Source: Caulobacter sp. CCUG 60055
GTDB lineage: Bacteria > Pseudomonadota > Alphaproteobacteria > Caulobacterales > Caulobacteraceae
Direction: 5' to 3'
Assembly (NCBI RefSeq): GCF_022750545.1
Contig: NZ_PUIC01000003.1
Coordinates: forward strand, 372,001-436,000
DNA: 64,000 bases
Shown: piece by piece, positions 1 through 11,081 of the stretch
Numbering within the stretch: the first letter of the stretch is position 1
Layout: the number at the start of each line of letters is the position of its first letter
Notes under the pieces: generated by a model
The model's input: the letters and a program-made list of their open reading frames with translations, nothing else
What the model was told of the DNA's origin: nothing
The model's database searches: none
Position numbers and translations under genes: made by a program

Positions 1-2
1 TC

Positions 3-167
3 ACCCGCGACGACCAGACCGTCGACGCCCGTTCGATCATGGGCCTGATGATGCTGGCCGCCGGTCCCGGCTGCGACATCGAGATCGAGGCCGTCGGTCC
101 CGAGGCGTCCGAGGCGGTGGTCGCCCTGGCCGACTTGGTCGAGGCCCGCTTCGACGAGGAACGCTGA
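3..167 (+). CDS. ptsH: HPr family phosphocarrier protein, C-terminal part
   Basis: The first 55 codons of the window are the end of a gene whose start lies outside it; the stop is TGA at 165-167. The visible part contains VDARSIMGLMMLAAGPGCDI, the conserved region after the phosphorylated histidine in HPr proteins (the regulatory serine segment S-I-x-x-L/M-M). HPr carries phosphate between enzyme I and EIIA proteins in the cytoplasm. In alphaproteobacteria it normally serves the regulatory nitrogen PTS. The histidine itself is upstream of the window and cannot be checked. It converges with the M16 protease gene, with 34 bases between stops. Confidence 0.85.
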   Translation, partial: TRDDQTVDARSIMGLMMLAAGPGCDIEIEAVGPEASEAVVALADLVEARFDEER

Positions 168-201
168 CCGCTTCTCACGGAGCGGCGAGGGCGGTCTCAG
201 C

Positions 202-2961
202 CTAACGCGCCGCCTCGCCGTCGGCGTCGACGACGCGGACCTCGCCGAGGTTCAGGCCGCGCACCGTCTTCTCGATCCTGGCCCGGTCGCCGACCACGAT
301 CCACGCCGTCTCGTCGGGCCTCACCATCGTCCGCGCCGCGCGCGCCACGTCGGCGACGGTCAGGGCCCGGACCGCCTGCGGGTAGCGGTCGTAGTGGTCG
401 GCCGGCAGGCCCAGCAGCACCATCTGGCCCAGCGATCCGCGCACGGCGGCGGCGGTCTCCCAATAGCCGGGCAGGGTGCGGATCAGGTCGTCCTTGGCCT
501 TTTGCAGTTCGTCGGCGGTGGGCGGCGACGCGCCGACCACGTCGGCCAGCTCGCGGCGGACCTCGGCCAGGGATTCGCCGGTCTTGTCGGTCTGCACCGG
601 CGCATAGGCCCCGAAGCCGCGCGGCCCGGCCGAGCCGAGGGTGAAGCTGGAGGCGCCGTAGGACCAGTGCTTGGCCTCGCGCAGGTTCATGTTCAGGCGC
701 GAGACGAAGGCGCCGCCGAAGATGTCGTTGAAGGCCTCGATCGCCGGCTCGTCGGCCTCGTTGCGCGGCGGGGCCGGATTGACCGCCAGGATCACCGACT
801 GCTCGGCGCCGGGCTTGTCGACCAGATAGACCACGCGACGCGACGGCGCGGCCGCCGGGGCGGCCGGGCGGGCCGCCGGCGCCGGCGGCCGCCAGCCGCC
901 GAAGCGGGCCTCCAGCTTGGGCAGCATGGCCTCCAGGGTGGTGTCGCCGACGACCAGGATCGCGGCCTCCTGCGGCTTGACGTGGGCGGCGTAGAAGTCC
1001 TCGACGTCCTTGCGCTCCAGGCCGGTCACCGACGCCTCCGTGGCCAGGCGCCCCAGCGGGTGGGACTGGCCGAAGACCACGGCGGGGGCCAGGCGGAAGG
1101 CGACGCTCTCCGGGCTTTCCCGCTGCCGCCTCAGGTCGGCCAGGGTCAGGGCCTTGACCCGGTCGAAGTCGTCCTGGCGGAAGGCGGGGCTGAGGGCGAC
1201 GTCGGCCAGAAGGTCGAGCGAGGGGTCGAGGCGCGCGGTCAGCGCGGCCAGCGACACCGTCGAGCGGAACGCGCCGGCCTCGGCGCTCAGCGCCGCGCCC
1301 AGCTCGCTCTGCCGTCGGCTGAGGGCCAGGGCGTCGCGGGCGCCGGCGCTCTCGTCCAGCATGGCGAAGGTCAGGTCGGCGAGCCCGGCCTTGCCGGCGG
1401 CGACGTCGCGCCGCCCAGTGTCGAACGACACCGACACCTGCACCGTCGGCGTGGCGTGGCGCTCGACCAGCAGCACGGCCATGCCGTTGGATAGCGTGGC
1501 GCGGCGCACCGGGTCGAAGCGCGGCGCGGCGATCTCGGCCGCCGCTGGCGGCTTGGAGCGGTCGGCGCCCGTGGCGGCCGGGGCGTAGTCGGGGAAGGGC
1601 GTCACCGTCAGCGAGAAGGCGCCGTCGCTCAGCCAGCGGCGGCCGGCGTCGCGCAGCTGCTCCGGCGTCGCCGTCCGCACCCGCTCCAGGCCCTGCTTGT
1701 AGGCGTCGGGCGAGCCGGCGAACACCTGGCTCTGGGCCAGGATGTCGGACTTGCCGCCGAAGCCGCCGATGCGCTCGGCCCCGCGCACGAAGGCGGCCAG
1801 CCGCGCCGTCTTGATCTTGGCCGCCTCGGCCGGCGTCGGCCCGTCGCGCAGCAGGCGGGCCATCTCCTCGTCGAGGGCCGCCTCCAGCCGGGCCGGATCG
1901 ACGCCCGGCTTGCCGGTCAGGGTGACGACGAACTGGCCGCCGATCTCGTTGCCGCTGACGGCCGCGCCGACCTCGGTGGCGATCTGGTCGCGATAGACCA
2001 GCCGCTCGTAGAGACGGGCGGTCTTGTCCGAGGACAGCACGTCGCTGAGCAGGTCCAGATAGTCGGTGTCGGCCGCGCCGTAGGCCGAGACGTTCCAGAC
2101 CTTGTAGAGGCGCGGTTGCGACACCCGGTCCTGCATGACGGCGCGGTGCTCGCCGGTCATCCTGGCCGGCCAGACGGTCTGGCGGGCCAGCGGCGGCCCC
2201 GGCGGGATGTCGCCGAAATACTTCTCGACCTTGGCCTTGGCCTCCGCCGCCGTGATGTCGCCGGCCAGGACGACGACGGCGTTGGACGGGCCGTAGTACT
2301 TGGCGAACCAGGCCTTGACGTCCTCCAGCGAGGCCGCGTCCAGGTCGGCCATCGAGCCGATCACCGTGTGGCCGTAGGGATGGTCGCGGTGATAGGTGCT
2401 TTCGGTGATGATCTCGCCGGCCGCCGCGTAGGGCTGGTTCTCGTCCTGGCGCTTCTCGTTCTGGACGACGCCCCGCTGTTCGTCGAGCTTGGCCTTGTCG
2501 ATCGCCTCGGCCAGATGGCCCATGCGGTCGCTCTCCAGCCACAGCACCTGGTCGAGGGCGCCGACCGGCACGTTCTCGAAATAGTTGGTGCGGTCTTCGT
2601 TGGTGGTGCCGTTCATGTCGGTGGCGCCGAGCTTCTCCAGCGCCTTGAACCAGTCGTCGTTGACGTGCGCCGAGCCGTTGAACATCAGGTGTTCGAACAG
2701 GTGGGCGAAGCCGGTCTTGCCCGGCGGCTCGTTGCGCGAGCCGACGTGGTACCAGATGTTGACCGCGACGATCGGGGCCTTGTGGTCCTCGTGCACGATC
2801 AGGGTCAGGCCGTTGCCGAGCACGAACCTGGAATAGGGGATGTCGAGCGCCGGCAGGGCCGCCGGCGTCGGCTCGGACGCCCGCGGCGCGGCCGGCGCGG
2901 GGCCGGCGACGGAACAGGCGAGCACGGCGGCGACCGCCGCCGACGACAACAGACGCTTCAT
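202..2961 (-). CDS. M16 family zinc metalloprotease (insulinase/PqqL-like), secreted
   Basis: A 919-residue protein with an N-terminal export signal of about 24 residues. The segment VLACS could be a lipobox, but L at -2 is unusual, so cleavage by signal peptidase I is as likely. The zinc-binding inverted motif HLFEH is at residues 87-91, followed by the two tandem M16 halves typical of the roughly 900-residue periplasmic M16 proteins. The second half lacks HxxEH, which is the normal inactive partner domain. The function is probably degradation of short peptides in the periplasm. It is transcribed alone, convergent with the HPr gene. Confidence 0.9.
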   Translation of the reverse strand: MKRLLSSAAVAAVLACSVAGPAPAAPRASEPTPAALPALDIPYSRFVLGNGLTLIVHEDHKAPIVAVNIWYHVGSRNEPPGKTGFAHLFEHLMFNGSAHVNDDWFKALEKLGATDMNGTTNEDRTNYFENVPVGALDQVLWLESDRMGHLAEAIDKAKLDEQRGVVQNEKRQDENQPYAAAGEIITESTYHRDHPYGHTVIGSMADLDAASLEDVKAWFAKYYGPSNAVVVLAGDITAAEAKAKVEKYFGDIPPGPPLARQTVWPARMTGEHRAVMQDRVSQPRLYKVWNVSAYGAADTDYLDLLSDVLSSDKTARLYERLVYRDQIATEVGAAVSGNEIGGQFVVTLTGKPGVDPARLEAALDEEMARLLRDGPTPAEAAKIKTARLAAFVRGAERIGGFGGKSDILAQSQVFAGSPDAYKQGLERVRTATPEQLRDAGRRWLSDGAFSLTVTPFPDYAPAATGADRSKPPAAAEIAAPRFDPVRRATLSNGMAVLLVERHATPTVQVSVSFDTGRRDVAAGKAGLADLTFAMLDESAGARDALALSRRQSELGAALSAEAGAFRSTVSLAALTARLDPSLDLLADVALSPAFRQDDFDRVKALTLADLRRQRESPESVAFRLAPAVVFGQSHPLGRLATEASVTGLERKDVEDFYAAHVKPQEAAILVVGDTTLEAMLPKLEARFGGWRPPAPAARPAAPAAAPSRRVVYLVDKPGAEQSVILAVNPAPPRNEADEPAIEAFNDIFGGAFVSRLNMNLREAKHWSYGASSFTLGSAGPRGFGAYAPVQTDKTGESLAEVRRELADVVGASPPTADELQKAKDDLIRTLPGYWETAAAVRGSLGQMVLLGLPADHYDRYPQAVRALTVADVARAARTMVRPDETAWIVVGDRARIEKTVRGLNLGEVRVVDADGEAAR

Positions 2962-3037
2962 GAGAGATCCCCTCGACGCAACCGGACGGTGCAGGACAGC
3001 ACGTCCGGCGCGCGCGGGGAACTTGCGAAATGCCGGG

Positions 3038-4066
3038 CTATTCGGCGGCGATGACCGCCGGGGCCGGCGTCGGGGCGGCGACGCCCATCGGCCGCAGCCC
3101 GAGCTCGCGCAGCAGGGCCGCGTCGTCGTCCCGGTCGGGATTGGGCGTGGTCAGGAGCTTGCCGCCGACGAAGATCGAATTGGCGCCGGCCATGAAGCAC
3201 AGGGCCTGCAGTTCGCGGCTCATGTGCTCGCGCCCGGCCGACAGCCGCACCACCGCCTTGGGGCAGACCAGGCGGGCGACGGCGATCATGCGCACGAACT
3301 CCAGCCCGTCCACCGGCGCCGAGCCGCCGAGCGGCGTGCCGGGGATCGGCATCAGGTCGTTGATCGGCAGGCTGTCGGGGTGGGCGGGCAGGGTGGCCAG
3401 CTGCTGAAGCAGGCCGGCGCGGTCGCGCCGGGTCTCGCCCATGCCGACGATGCCGCCGCAGCAGGTGGAGAGACCGGCCTCGCGCACCAATTCCAGGGTG
3501 TCGAGCCGGTCCTGATAGGTGCGGGTGGTGACCACCTTGTCGTAATAGTCGGGACCGGTGTCGAGGTTGTGATTGTAGTAGTCGAGCCCGGCGGCCTTGA
3601 GCGCCTTGGCCTGTTCGCCGTTGAGCATGCCCAGGGTGACGCAGGTCTCCAGCCCCAGGGCCTTCACGCCCGTGATCATCGCCGCCACCTTGGGCAGGTC
3701 GCGGTCCTTGAGGTCGCGCCAGGCCGCGCCCATGCAGAAGCGCTGGGCCCCGCCGGCCTTGGCCTCGGCCGCCTTGGCGATCACCGCCTCGGCGTCCATC
3801 AGCTTGGAGGCGCCGACGCCGGTCTTGAAGTGTTGCGACTGGCTGCAATAGCCGCAGTTCTCCGCGCAGCCGCCGGTCTTGACCGACAGCAGTTGCGAGA
3901 TCTGCACCTCGGACGGGTCGAACCAGCGGCGGTGCACGCTGGCGGCCTGGAACACCAGTTCGGCGAAGGGCAGCTCGAACAGGGCCTCGACCTCGGCCAG
4001 CGTCCAGTCGTGACGCGGGGTGGAACGGTCCTGAACGGCGGCGGCGGCGGTTTCGCGAACGGTCAT
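3038..4066 (-). CDS. bioB: Biotin synthase
   Basis: A 342-residue radical SAM enzyme that inserts sulfur into dethiobiotin, the last step of biotin synthesis. The radical-SAM cluster cysteines are C67, C71 and C74 in [10 protein letters not shown], and the length matches BioB. The start is the ATG at 4066 ([10 protein letters not shown]), preceded by GGAG eight bases upstream. The reading frame stays open far upstream, but that extension is antisense to the CYTH-CHAD gene and is not part of BioB. It reads divergently from that gene. No other bio genes are in the window. Confidence 0.97.
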   Translation of the reverse strand: MTVRETAAAAVQDRSTPRHDWTLAEVEALFELPFAELVFQAASVHRRWFDPSEVQISQLLSVKTGGCAENCGYCSQSQHFKTGVGASKLMDAEAVIAKAAEAKAGGAQRFCMGAAWRDLKDRDLPKVAAMITGVKALGLETCVTLGMLNGEQAKALKAAGLDYYNHNLDTGPDYYDKVVTTRTYQDRLDTLELVREAGLSTCCGGIVGMGETRRDRAGLLQQLATLPAHPDSLPINDLMPIPGTPLGGSAPVDGLEFVRMIAVARLVCPKAVVRLSAGREHMSRELQALCFMAGANSIFVGGKLLTTPNPDRDDDAALLRELGLRPMGVAAPTPAPAVIAAE

Positions 4067-4210
4067 CGGCGCGGATCTCCTGCTTGCGGTGCGCGGCGTA
4101 GCAACTGGAAGCGCCCGCGCCAAGCCGGCTTCGCGCTTCGGCGGCGTTCGCTTGGCCGATCGGCCGGTCTGCGGCATGGTCTGACGAGCTCTTGTTCTGG
4201 ACCGTGACGA

Positions 4211-5734
4211 ATGACCGACGCCGCGGCGCGTGAGACCGAATTGAAGTTCTTGGTCGATCCCGGGGCGGCCGGGGCGCTGTTCGACGCCCTGCCGCCGGGG
4301 ACGGACAAGGCGGCGCGCACGCTGGTCTCCACCTATTTCGACACCGACGACCAGGCGCTGCGCCGGGCGGGGTTCAGCCTGCGCCTGCGCGAGGGAGTGC
4401 AGACGGTCAAGTCGCTGGCGCCGCTGGAGGGCGTGTTCGGCCGCGGCGAATGGGAGGCCCCGGCGGCCGGCGACGCGCCCGATCCCGATTTCGTCGCCGG
4501 CACGCCGGCGGGCGCGTTTCTGGGGGAGGCGGCGCCGTCGCCGCGGTTCCGCATCCAGGTCTCGCGCCGCGTCCGCCTCGTCGAGCGCGGCGGCGCGTCG
4601 ATCGAGGCCGCCCTGGACCAGGGCGCGGTCGAGGCCGGCGCGCACGGCGGCGGACTGTGCGAGCTGGAGCTCGAGCTCAGGTCGGGTCCGACGGCGGCCC
4701 TGTTCGACCTGGCCCGCGACCTGGCCCGAATCGCGCCCATGACCCTGGCCTTCGCCAGCAAGGCCGACCGGGGCTTCGCCCTGCTCGACGGCCTGGCCCC
4801 CGCCCCCCGCGCGCCCGCGCCGGCGCCGGTCCTGACCGAGGCGATGTCGGCCGGCGCGGCGTTCCAGGCCGTCGGCCGGGCCGGCCTCGCCGCCCTGGCC
4901 GCCAACGCCGAGAGCCTGCGCGTCCGGCCTGGCCCGGAAGGCGTGCACCAGGCGCGGGTCGCCGCCCGCCGCCTGCGCAGCGCCCTGTCCCTGTTCAGGC
5001 CGGTCGCCGGCGACGCCGGCCGGGCGGCGGTGGCGGACGAGCTGAAATGGCTGGCGCGCGAACTGGACGCCGCGCGCAATCTGGATGTCTTCATCGGCGA
5101 GGTCTGGGCGCCGCAGGCGCGCCGCGGCGTCGCAGCGCCGGAAGACCGCGCCGGCCTGGCGGCCTTCGGCCGGGCGTTGCTGGCCGCCCAGACCCGCGCC
5201 TATGTCCAGGTGGCCGAGGCCGTTTCTTCCGCCCGTTTCCGCGCCCTGCTTCTGGAGGCGGCCGCCTGGCTGGAGGTCGGGCCCTGGACCGCCGCCGCCG
5301 CGCCGTCGGCGGCGGAGCGCGACGCGCCGGCCGCCGTCTTCGCCGCCCAGGCGCTGACGCGTCGGCGCGACGCCGTGGTCCGGCGCGGCCGCGATCTGGC
5401 CGGGCTCGACGCCGAGGCTCGCCACCGCCTGCGCATCGCCGCCAAGAAGCTGCGCTACGCCGCCGAGGACTTCGCCGGCCTGTTTCCAAGCCATCCCAAA
5501 CGCCGCCGCCGCTTCGTCGCCGCCGTGAAGGCGGTGCAGGACGCCCTGGGCGCGGCCAACGACCTCGCCTTCTCCGCCGGCCTGGCCCAGGGCGTCGCGC
5601 TGGAGGGCGGCGAAGTCGAGGCCGCCTTCGCCGCCGGCCGTCTGGCGGGGGCGAAGGCCGGGGACGAACCTCGCCTGCTGGCCGCGGCCCAGGCCGCGTG
5701 CGACGCGTTGGCCAAGGCCGAACCGTTCTGGTAG
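4211..5734 (+). CDS. CYTH and CHAD domain-containing protein
   Basis: A 507-residue cytoplasmic protein. The N-terminal half (about 1-200) is a CYTH triphosphate-tunnel domain beginning with the signature ETELKF (E-x-E-x-K type). The C-terminal half (about 215-500) is a CHAD domain, an alpha-helical region rich in conserved His/Arg/Lys, with [14 protein letters not shown] and [17 protein letters not shown] as the two repeated core motifs. The family hydrolyses inorganic triphosphate, and CHAD domains bind polyphosphate. The ATG at 4211 follows a short spacer from the bioB promoter region. Confidence 0.92.
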   Translation: MTDAAARETELKFLVDPGAAGALFDALPPGTDKAARTLVSTYFDTDDQALRRAGFSLRLREGVQTVKSLAPLEGVFGRGEWEAPAAGDAPDPDFVAGTPAGAFLGEAAPSPRFRIQVSRRVRLVERGGASIEAALDQGAVEAGAHGGGLCELELELRSGPTAALFDLARDLARIAPMTLAFASKADRGFALLDGLAPAPRAPAPAPVLTEAMSAGAAFQAVGRAGLAALAANAESLRVRPGPEGVHQARVAARRLRSALSLFRPVAGDAGRAAVADELKWLARELDAARNLDVFIGEVWAPQARRGVAAPEDRAGLAAFGRALLAAQTRAYVQVAEAVSSARFRALLLEAAAWLEVGPWTAAAAPSAAERDAPAAVFAAQALTRRRDAVVRRGRDLAGLDAEARHRLRIAAKKLRYAAEDFAGLFPSHPKRRRRFVAAVKAVQDALGAANDLAFSAGLAQGVALEGGEVEAAFAAGRLAGAKAGDEPRLLAAAQAACDALAKAEPFW

Positions 5735-5759
5735 CGGCGCCGGGCGGCGGCTGAGTCTT

Positions 5760-5779
5760 ATATAAGGATATCTTTATAT
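5760..5779. promoter_or_regulatory. Palindromic operator upstream of ahcY, SahR-like
   Basis: ATATAAGGATATCTTTATAT is a 20-base palindrome with nine of ten pairs matching (only G5766/T5773 fail). It is strikingly AT-rich in a GC-rich genome and lies about 70 bases before the ahcY start. ArsR-family SahR repressors are known to bind AT-rich palindromes before ahcY and methionine-cycle genes in several Proteobacteria, so this is the obvious candidate. The assignment to SahR is inference; no sahR gene is in the window. Confidence 0.6.
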
Positions 5780-5846
5780 CCCGGTTGCCCGCGGGCGGCG
5801 CGGCGGCTATAGGTCGGGCAAGATATTCCACCGACAGGAGCCGCTC

Positions 5847-7238
<1,392 letters not shown>

Positions 7239-7252
7239 GGTCTGTCCGGCGT

Positions 7253-7285
7253 CATCCCGGATCGGCCTTCAGGTCGTCCGGGGTG
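7253..7285. repeat. Inverted repeat hairpin after ahcY
   Basis: CATCCCGGA (7253-7261) pairs with TCCGGGGTG (7277-7285) with one wobble, and the inner CGGCC/GGTCG arms extend the hairpin. This GTCATCCCGGA-type sequence resembles dispersed intergenic repeats common in alphaproteobacterial genomes. It has no U-run, so it may act as an mRNA 3' end stabiliser or a weak terminator. Confidence 0.4.
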
Positions 7286-7346
7286 GCGGTGCGCCAGGGC
7301 GAAATCTCCCTTGGCGCGAATCCGGGGGCGGGTGCATGCTGATCCC

Positions 7347-8198
7347 ATGCCGCTCGCCCTGGTTCTCTCCAGCCATGTCGCGTCGAGCCGCGTCGGCGGG
7401 TTCGCCCAGGCGCTGGCCCTCAGCCAATTCAAGATCGATCCGGTCTTCGTCCCCACGGTGCTGTTCGGCCGCCATCCCGGCTGGGGACCGCCCGGCGGCG
7501 CGGCCGTCGCGGCCGACACCTTCCAGGGCGTCCTCGACGGCGTCGAGGACAACGGCCACTTTTCGCGTCTCGACCTGGTGATCACCGGCTATTTCGCCGA
7601 CGCCGACCAGATCGGGCTCGCCGCCGCCGCCATCGACGCCGCGCGCGAGGCCGAGCGCGATCCCAACGCCGCCACGCCCGCGCTGCGCGTCGTCGTCGAT
7701 CCGGTGATCGGCGACGCCGATTCCGGCCTCTATGTGAAGCCCGAGGTGGCCGAGGCCGTCGCCGCCGAGCTGATCCCGCGCGCCGACCTGGTGGCGCCCA
7801 ACGCCTGGGAGCTGGCCTGGCTCAGCCGCGAGCCGGTCGAGGACGCCGCCTCCGCCGTCGAGGCGGCGCGCCGCCTGGGCAAGCCGGTGCTGGTCTCGTC
7901 GATACCGCGCCGCGACGACATCGGCGTGGTCTACGCCGGCGGCGGCGAGGCCTGGATGGCCGTCCACCCGCGCCTCGCCTCGGTTCCCAAGGGCACGGGC
8001 GACCTGCTCACCGCCCTGTTCGCCGCCGCCCTGGTCGAGGACCAGCCGCCGGCCCACGCCCTGGCCCGCGCCGTCGGCGGCCTGGTCGAGACGCTGGTCG
8101 CCGCCGAGGCCTGGAGCGCGCCGGAACTGCCGATCGTCGGCGTGGGAAGCCGGCTGAAGCTGGCCTCGGCCCTGGTCAAGGTCGAGCGCCTGGGCTGA
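7347..8198 (+). CDS. pdxY: Pyridoxal kinase (PdxY/PdxK type)
   Basis: A 283-residue ribokinase-superfamily kinase that phosphorylates pyridoxal or pyridoxine, salvaging vitamin B6. Conserved parts are LSSHVASSRVGG near the N-terminus, VVDPVIGD in the middle and the catalytic anion-hole and base motif GTGD at about residue 220. The chosen start is the ATG at 7347 (MPLALVLSSH), because PdxY proteins begin this close to the first strand; an in-frame ATG at 7311 would add 12 unrelated residues. It converges with the channel gene, 10 bases apart. Confidence 0.9.
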   Translation: MPLALVLSSHVASSRVGGFAQALALSQFKIDPVFVPTVLFGRHPGWGPPGGAAVAADTFQGVLDGVEDNGHFSRLDLVITGYFADADQIGLAAAAIDAAREAERDPNAATPALRVVVDPVIGDADSGLYVKPEVAEAVAAELIPRADLVAPNAWELAWLSREPVEDAASAVEAARRLGKPVLVSSIPRRDDIGVVYAGGGEAWMAVHPRLASVPKGTGDLLTALFAAALVEDQPPAHALARAVGGLVETLVAAEAWSAPELPIVGVGSRLKLASALVKVERLG

Positions 8199-8208
8199 TC
8201 CCGCCGCC

Positions 8209-9444
8209 TCAGCCGTCCTGTTTGTCGAGCCAGCGCCGCAGCAGCCGCTGCGCCGCCTCGCGCCCGCCGAGCCCGAAGGCCAGGGCCGCCGCCACCGCCG
8301 CCGATCCCAGGATCAGGCCGAAGGCCAGGATGACGATCTCGTCGGCCAGCCCCATGAACCTCAGGCCCATGGCCGCGGCCAGGGCGATGGTCGCCCAGCG
8401 CACCAGGGTGGCGGCGAAGCGGTCGCCGCCGCCGACCGAGCGGCCGATGATCCGGGCCAGCAGGTCGCCGAGCAGCACGCCGGCGGTGACGATCACCCCG
8501 CCGAACACCACCCGCGAGCCGAGCTTGAGCACCTCCTCCAGCATCTGGGCGGCGGCGGCGAACTGCAGCAGCCGCGCCGCCTCGACGGCCGAGAACAGGA
8601 TGATGGCCACCAGGGCCAGGTTGGCGACGATCTTGGACGGCGCCAGGCCGGCCGGGGCGGGCGCCCCGGCTTCGGTCTTGGCGTCGGCTTCGGGGCTCGA
8701 CGTCTCGCGCAGGCCCAGGGCCTGGATGCTGCGGTCGAAGCCGAGCGAGGGCAGGATCTGCTCGATCAGCCCGGCCACCCAGCGGCCGATCAGATAGGCG
8801 AGGGCCAGGAGGATGGCGGCGGCGATCAGGCGCGGCAGGGCGTCGAGCACGGTGCTCAGCACCGCCACCGCCGGCTCGGAGATGGCCTTGACGCCGAGCT
8901 GTTCGAGGGCGGCCACGGCGACCGGGATGATGATCAGCACGAAGACCAGCACCCCAAGGGTCTTGGACAGGCCGCCGGCGCCGGTCAGCTTGCCGATCCC
9001 GCTCTTCTCCAGCCACCGGTCGACCTGGGCGACGCTCAGGGCCGATTCGACGAAACGCTGGGCGATGCCGGCCAGCAGCAGGCCGACGAAGAAGATAACC
9101 CCGGCCCCGATCAGGCGCGGGATGAACGACGTCACCCCGACCACCAGGGCGTTGAGCGGGGCGACCACGCCCTGCAGCCCGAGGACGCCGAGGGCGGCGA
9201 TCAGGCCGACCAGCAGCACCAGCCAGTAGCCGAGCTGGCCGAGCTGGCCGCCGACCGTCTCGCGTGGCGCGGCGGCGGCGTTCTGTCGGGCGATCACCGG
9301 GATGCGGTTGATGCCGCTGGCCAGGGCCCATTTCAGGGCCCGGCCCGCCAGATAGGCGACGAGGAGGATGACGAGGGCGGCCAGGACGCGGGGCGCCCAC
9401 AGAACCGCCATTTGGCCGTAGACGCTGAACTCCGACGTGGACAT
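8209..9444 (-). CDS. Mechanosensitive ion channel family protein (conserved TM-helix repeats)
   Basis: A 411-residue inner-membrane protein with several hydrophobic segments, each starting with a Gly/Ala-rich helix (for example LVILLVAYLAGRALKWAL near residue 25). The pattern IGRWVAGLIEQILPSLGFD is typical of the conserved TM-helix family related to MscS and CmpX proteins. There is no large soluble MscS beta domain, so it may not gate alone. It reads divergently from methionine aminopeptidase, sharing a 138-base intergenic region. Confidence 0.75.
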   Translation of the reverse strand: MSTSEFSVYGQMAVLWAPRVLAALVILLVAYLAGRALKWALASGINRIPVIARQNAAAAPRETVGGQLGQLGYWLVLLVGLIAALGVLGLQGVVAPLNALVVGVTSFIPRLIGAGVIFFVGLLLAGIAQRFVESALSVAQVDRWLEKSGIGKLTGAGGLSKTLGVLVFVLIIIPVAVAALEQLGVKAISEPAVAVLSTVLDALPRLIAAAILLALAYLIGRWVAGLIEQILPSLGFDRSIQALGLRETSSPEADAKTEAGAPAPAGLAPSKIVANLALVAIILFSAVEAARLLQFAAAAQMLEEVLKLGSRVVFGGVIVTAGVLLGDLLARIIGRSVGGGDRFAATLVRWATIALAAAMGLRFMGLADEIVILAFGLILGSAAVAAALAFGLGGREAAQRLLRRWLDKQDG

Positions 9445-9582
9445 GGCGCAGATCCCTCAGCCCGTTTCGGATTGGTTACGAACGGTTAAAACGCCGGATG
9501 GTTGCGGCCCGATCCGGTTCGCGGACGTTGCGGCGGCGCGCGGCCGCTGACATCGTGCGCCGGCGGCCGATGGAGGCGCCCG

Positions 9583-10329
9583 ATGACGATCGAAAACGAG
9601 GACCAGCTCGACAAGCTGCGGACCGTCGGCAGGGTGGTCGCCCGCACCCTGGCGGCCATGGGCGAGGCGCTGGAGCCCGGCATGACCACCAAGGAGCTGG
9701 ACGACCTCGGCCGCGCCCTCCTGGAAAAGGAAGGCGCGCGCTCCGCGCCCGAGCTCACCTACGGTTTTCCCGGGGCGACCTGCATCTCGGTGGGCCCCGA
9801 CTGCGCGCACGGCGTCCCGGACGGCAAGGCGGTGAAGGCGGGCGACCTGATCAATATCGACGTCTCGGCCGAGCTGGACGGCTATTTCGGCGACACCGGC
9901 GCGAGCTTCGCCGTTCCGCCGGCCCGGCCTCGCATCGAACGGCTCTGTCGCGACGGCCGGCGGGCGATGTGGGCCGGGATCAGGGCGGTGAAGCCCGGCG
10001 GCCGGTTGAACGAGGTCGGCCGCTCCGTCGAAGGCTTCGCCCGAAGGAACGGCTACAGCCTGGTGCGCAATCTGGCGAGCCACGGGGTCGGGCGGTCGTT
10101 GCACGACGAGCCTTCCGAAATCCCGACCTGGTACGAGCCGCGGGACAGGCGCACGATCGGCGAGGGCCTGGTCTTCACCATCGAGCCCTTCCTGTCGCTC
10201 GGCGCGGACTGGGTGGAGGAACAGCACGACGGCTGGTCGCTCCGCCCGCCCCGCCATCAGCCCACGGTGCAGTACGAGCACACCCTCGTCGCCACCCGCC
10301 GGGGGCCGCTGATCCTCACTCTGGCCTGA
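9583..10329 (+). CDS. map: Methionine aminopeptidase, type I
   Basis: A 248-residue dinuclear metal enzyme that removes the initiator methionine from new proteins. All five metal ligands are visible in order: D in INIDVSAELDGYFGDTGASF (two Asp), H in SHGVGRSLHDEP, E in FTIEPF and E in QYEHT. The start is the ATG at 9583 (MTIENEDQLDK) behind GGAGG at 9572-9576. The frame is open 27 codons further upstream, but without a binding site. It stands apart from translation genes, so it may be a second Map copy. Confidence 0.95.
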   Translation: MTIENEDQLDKLRTVGRVVARTLAAMGEALEPGMTTKELDDLGRALLEKEGARSAPELTYGFPGATCISVGPDCAHGVPDGKAVKAGDLINIDVSAELDGYFGDTGASFAVPPARPRIERLCRDGRRAMWAGIRAVKPGGRLNEVGRSVEGFARRNGYSLVRNLASHGVGRSLHDEPSEIPTWYEPRDRRTIGEGLVFTIEPFLSLGADWVEEQHDGWSLRPPRHQPTVQYEHTLVATRRGPLILTLA

Positions 10330-10428
10330 TCGGCGGCTCGGCCAAGTCCATAGCGCGCGACGCGCCGTCCCCGACGGCTCGTCCAACGCCACCGCCGGAT
10401 GGCTGGAAGGCGGTCCGGAGCGGCGAGG

Positions 10429-10878
10429 CTATTCCTCCAGCGCCCTGATCATCTCCACCCGCGCCGCATGCCGGCCGCCCTCGAACTCGGCGGTCAGGAA
10501 GGCGTCGACGATGTCGAGCGCCAGCCCCTCGCCCACCACGCGCGCGCCGATCGACAGCATGTTGGCGTCGTTGTGCCGGCGGATCATGCGGGCCGAGAAC
10601 GTGTCGGCGCAGACGCCGCAGCGGACGCCCCTGACCTTGTTCGCCGCCATCATGACGCCCTGGCCGGTGCCGCATAGGACGACGCCGAACCGGCAATCGC
10701 CGGAGGCGACGAGCCGCGCCGCCGCTTCGCCATGCTTGGGATAGTCGGTGCTCTCCGGCGTCGTCGGCCCGATGTCGACCACCGCCCAGCCTCGCATGGC
10801 GATATGGGCGGCGACGACCTGCCGGAGCTGTATGGCGGCGTGGTCGCTGGAGAGGACGATGCGGTTGTCGGCTGTCAT
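10429..10878 (-). CDS. rpiB: Ribose-5-phosphate isomerase B (RpiB/LacAB family)
   Basis: A 149-residue aldose-ketose isomerase that interconverts ribose-5-phosphate and ribulose-5-phosphate. The phosphate and substrate motif SSDHA is at residues 10-14, and the catalytic cysteine is C69 in VVLCGTGQGVMMAANK. The length is normal for the family. The start is the ATG at 10878 (MTADNRIVLS); the upstream open frame is not part of it. It converges with map and is divergent from the beta-lactamase-like gene over 203 bases, in which nothing distinctive was seen. Confidence 0.93.
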   Translation of the reverse strand: MTADNRIVLSSDHAAIQLRQVVAAHIAMRGWAVVDIGPTTPESTDYPKHGEAAARLVASGDCRFGVVLCGTGQGVMMAANKVRGVRCGVCADTFSARMIRRHNDANMLSIGARVVGEGLALDIVDAFLTAEFEGGRHAARVEMIRALEE

Positions 10879-11081
10879 GGCGAAGTCGTCCCGTCGGCTC
10901 CGTCGGCGATGCGGCTGGCCGCCCCCGACGTCCGGGGCTTGGTCGGAGCCCCTCCGCGCGGGACGATAGCAGCGCGGCGCGCGCCCACAAGCGGGCCTTC
11001 GGGACCCCCGCAAGGGCGATAGGCCCCGGCGCCGCGCGATCGCGGCTTGCCCTGGGGCCTCGGCTTCGCCACCTTCGGCCC

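Noticed and set aside
168-201. GACCGC/GCGGTC terminator between the HPr and M16 genes
   Set aside because: The stem is short with a long loop and no T-run.
197-2542. Long open frame of 781 codons overlapping the M16 protease gene
   Set aside because: It is a shadow of the true gene in another frame of very GC-rich DNA; its product is Arg/Gly/Pro-rich without domains.
4067-5494. Upstream extension of the bioB frame, giving an 818-residue product
   Set aside because: The extra part is antisense to the CYTH-CHAD gene, low in complexity, and a good start with binding site exists at 4066.
5735-5846. SAH riboswitch before ahcY
   Set aside because: The leader is short and I could not fold the conserved riboswitch core; the palindrome explains regulation better.
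9476-9489. CtrA-type site TTAC-GAACGG-TTAA before map
   Set aside because: The spacing is six, not seven, and the first half is imperfect.
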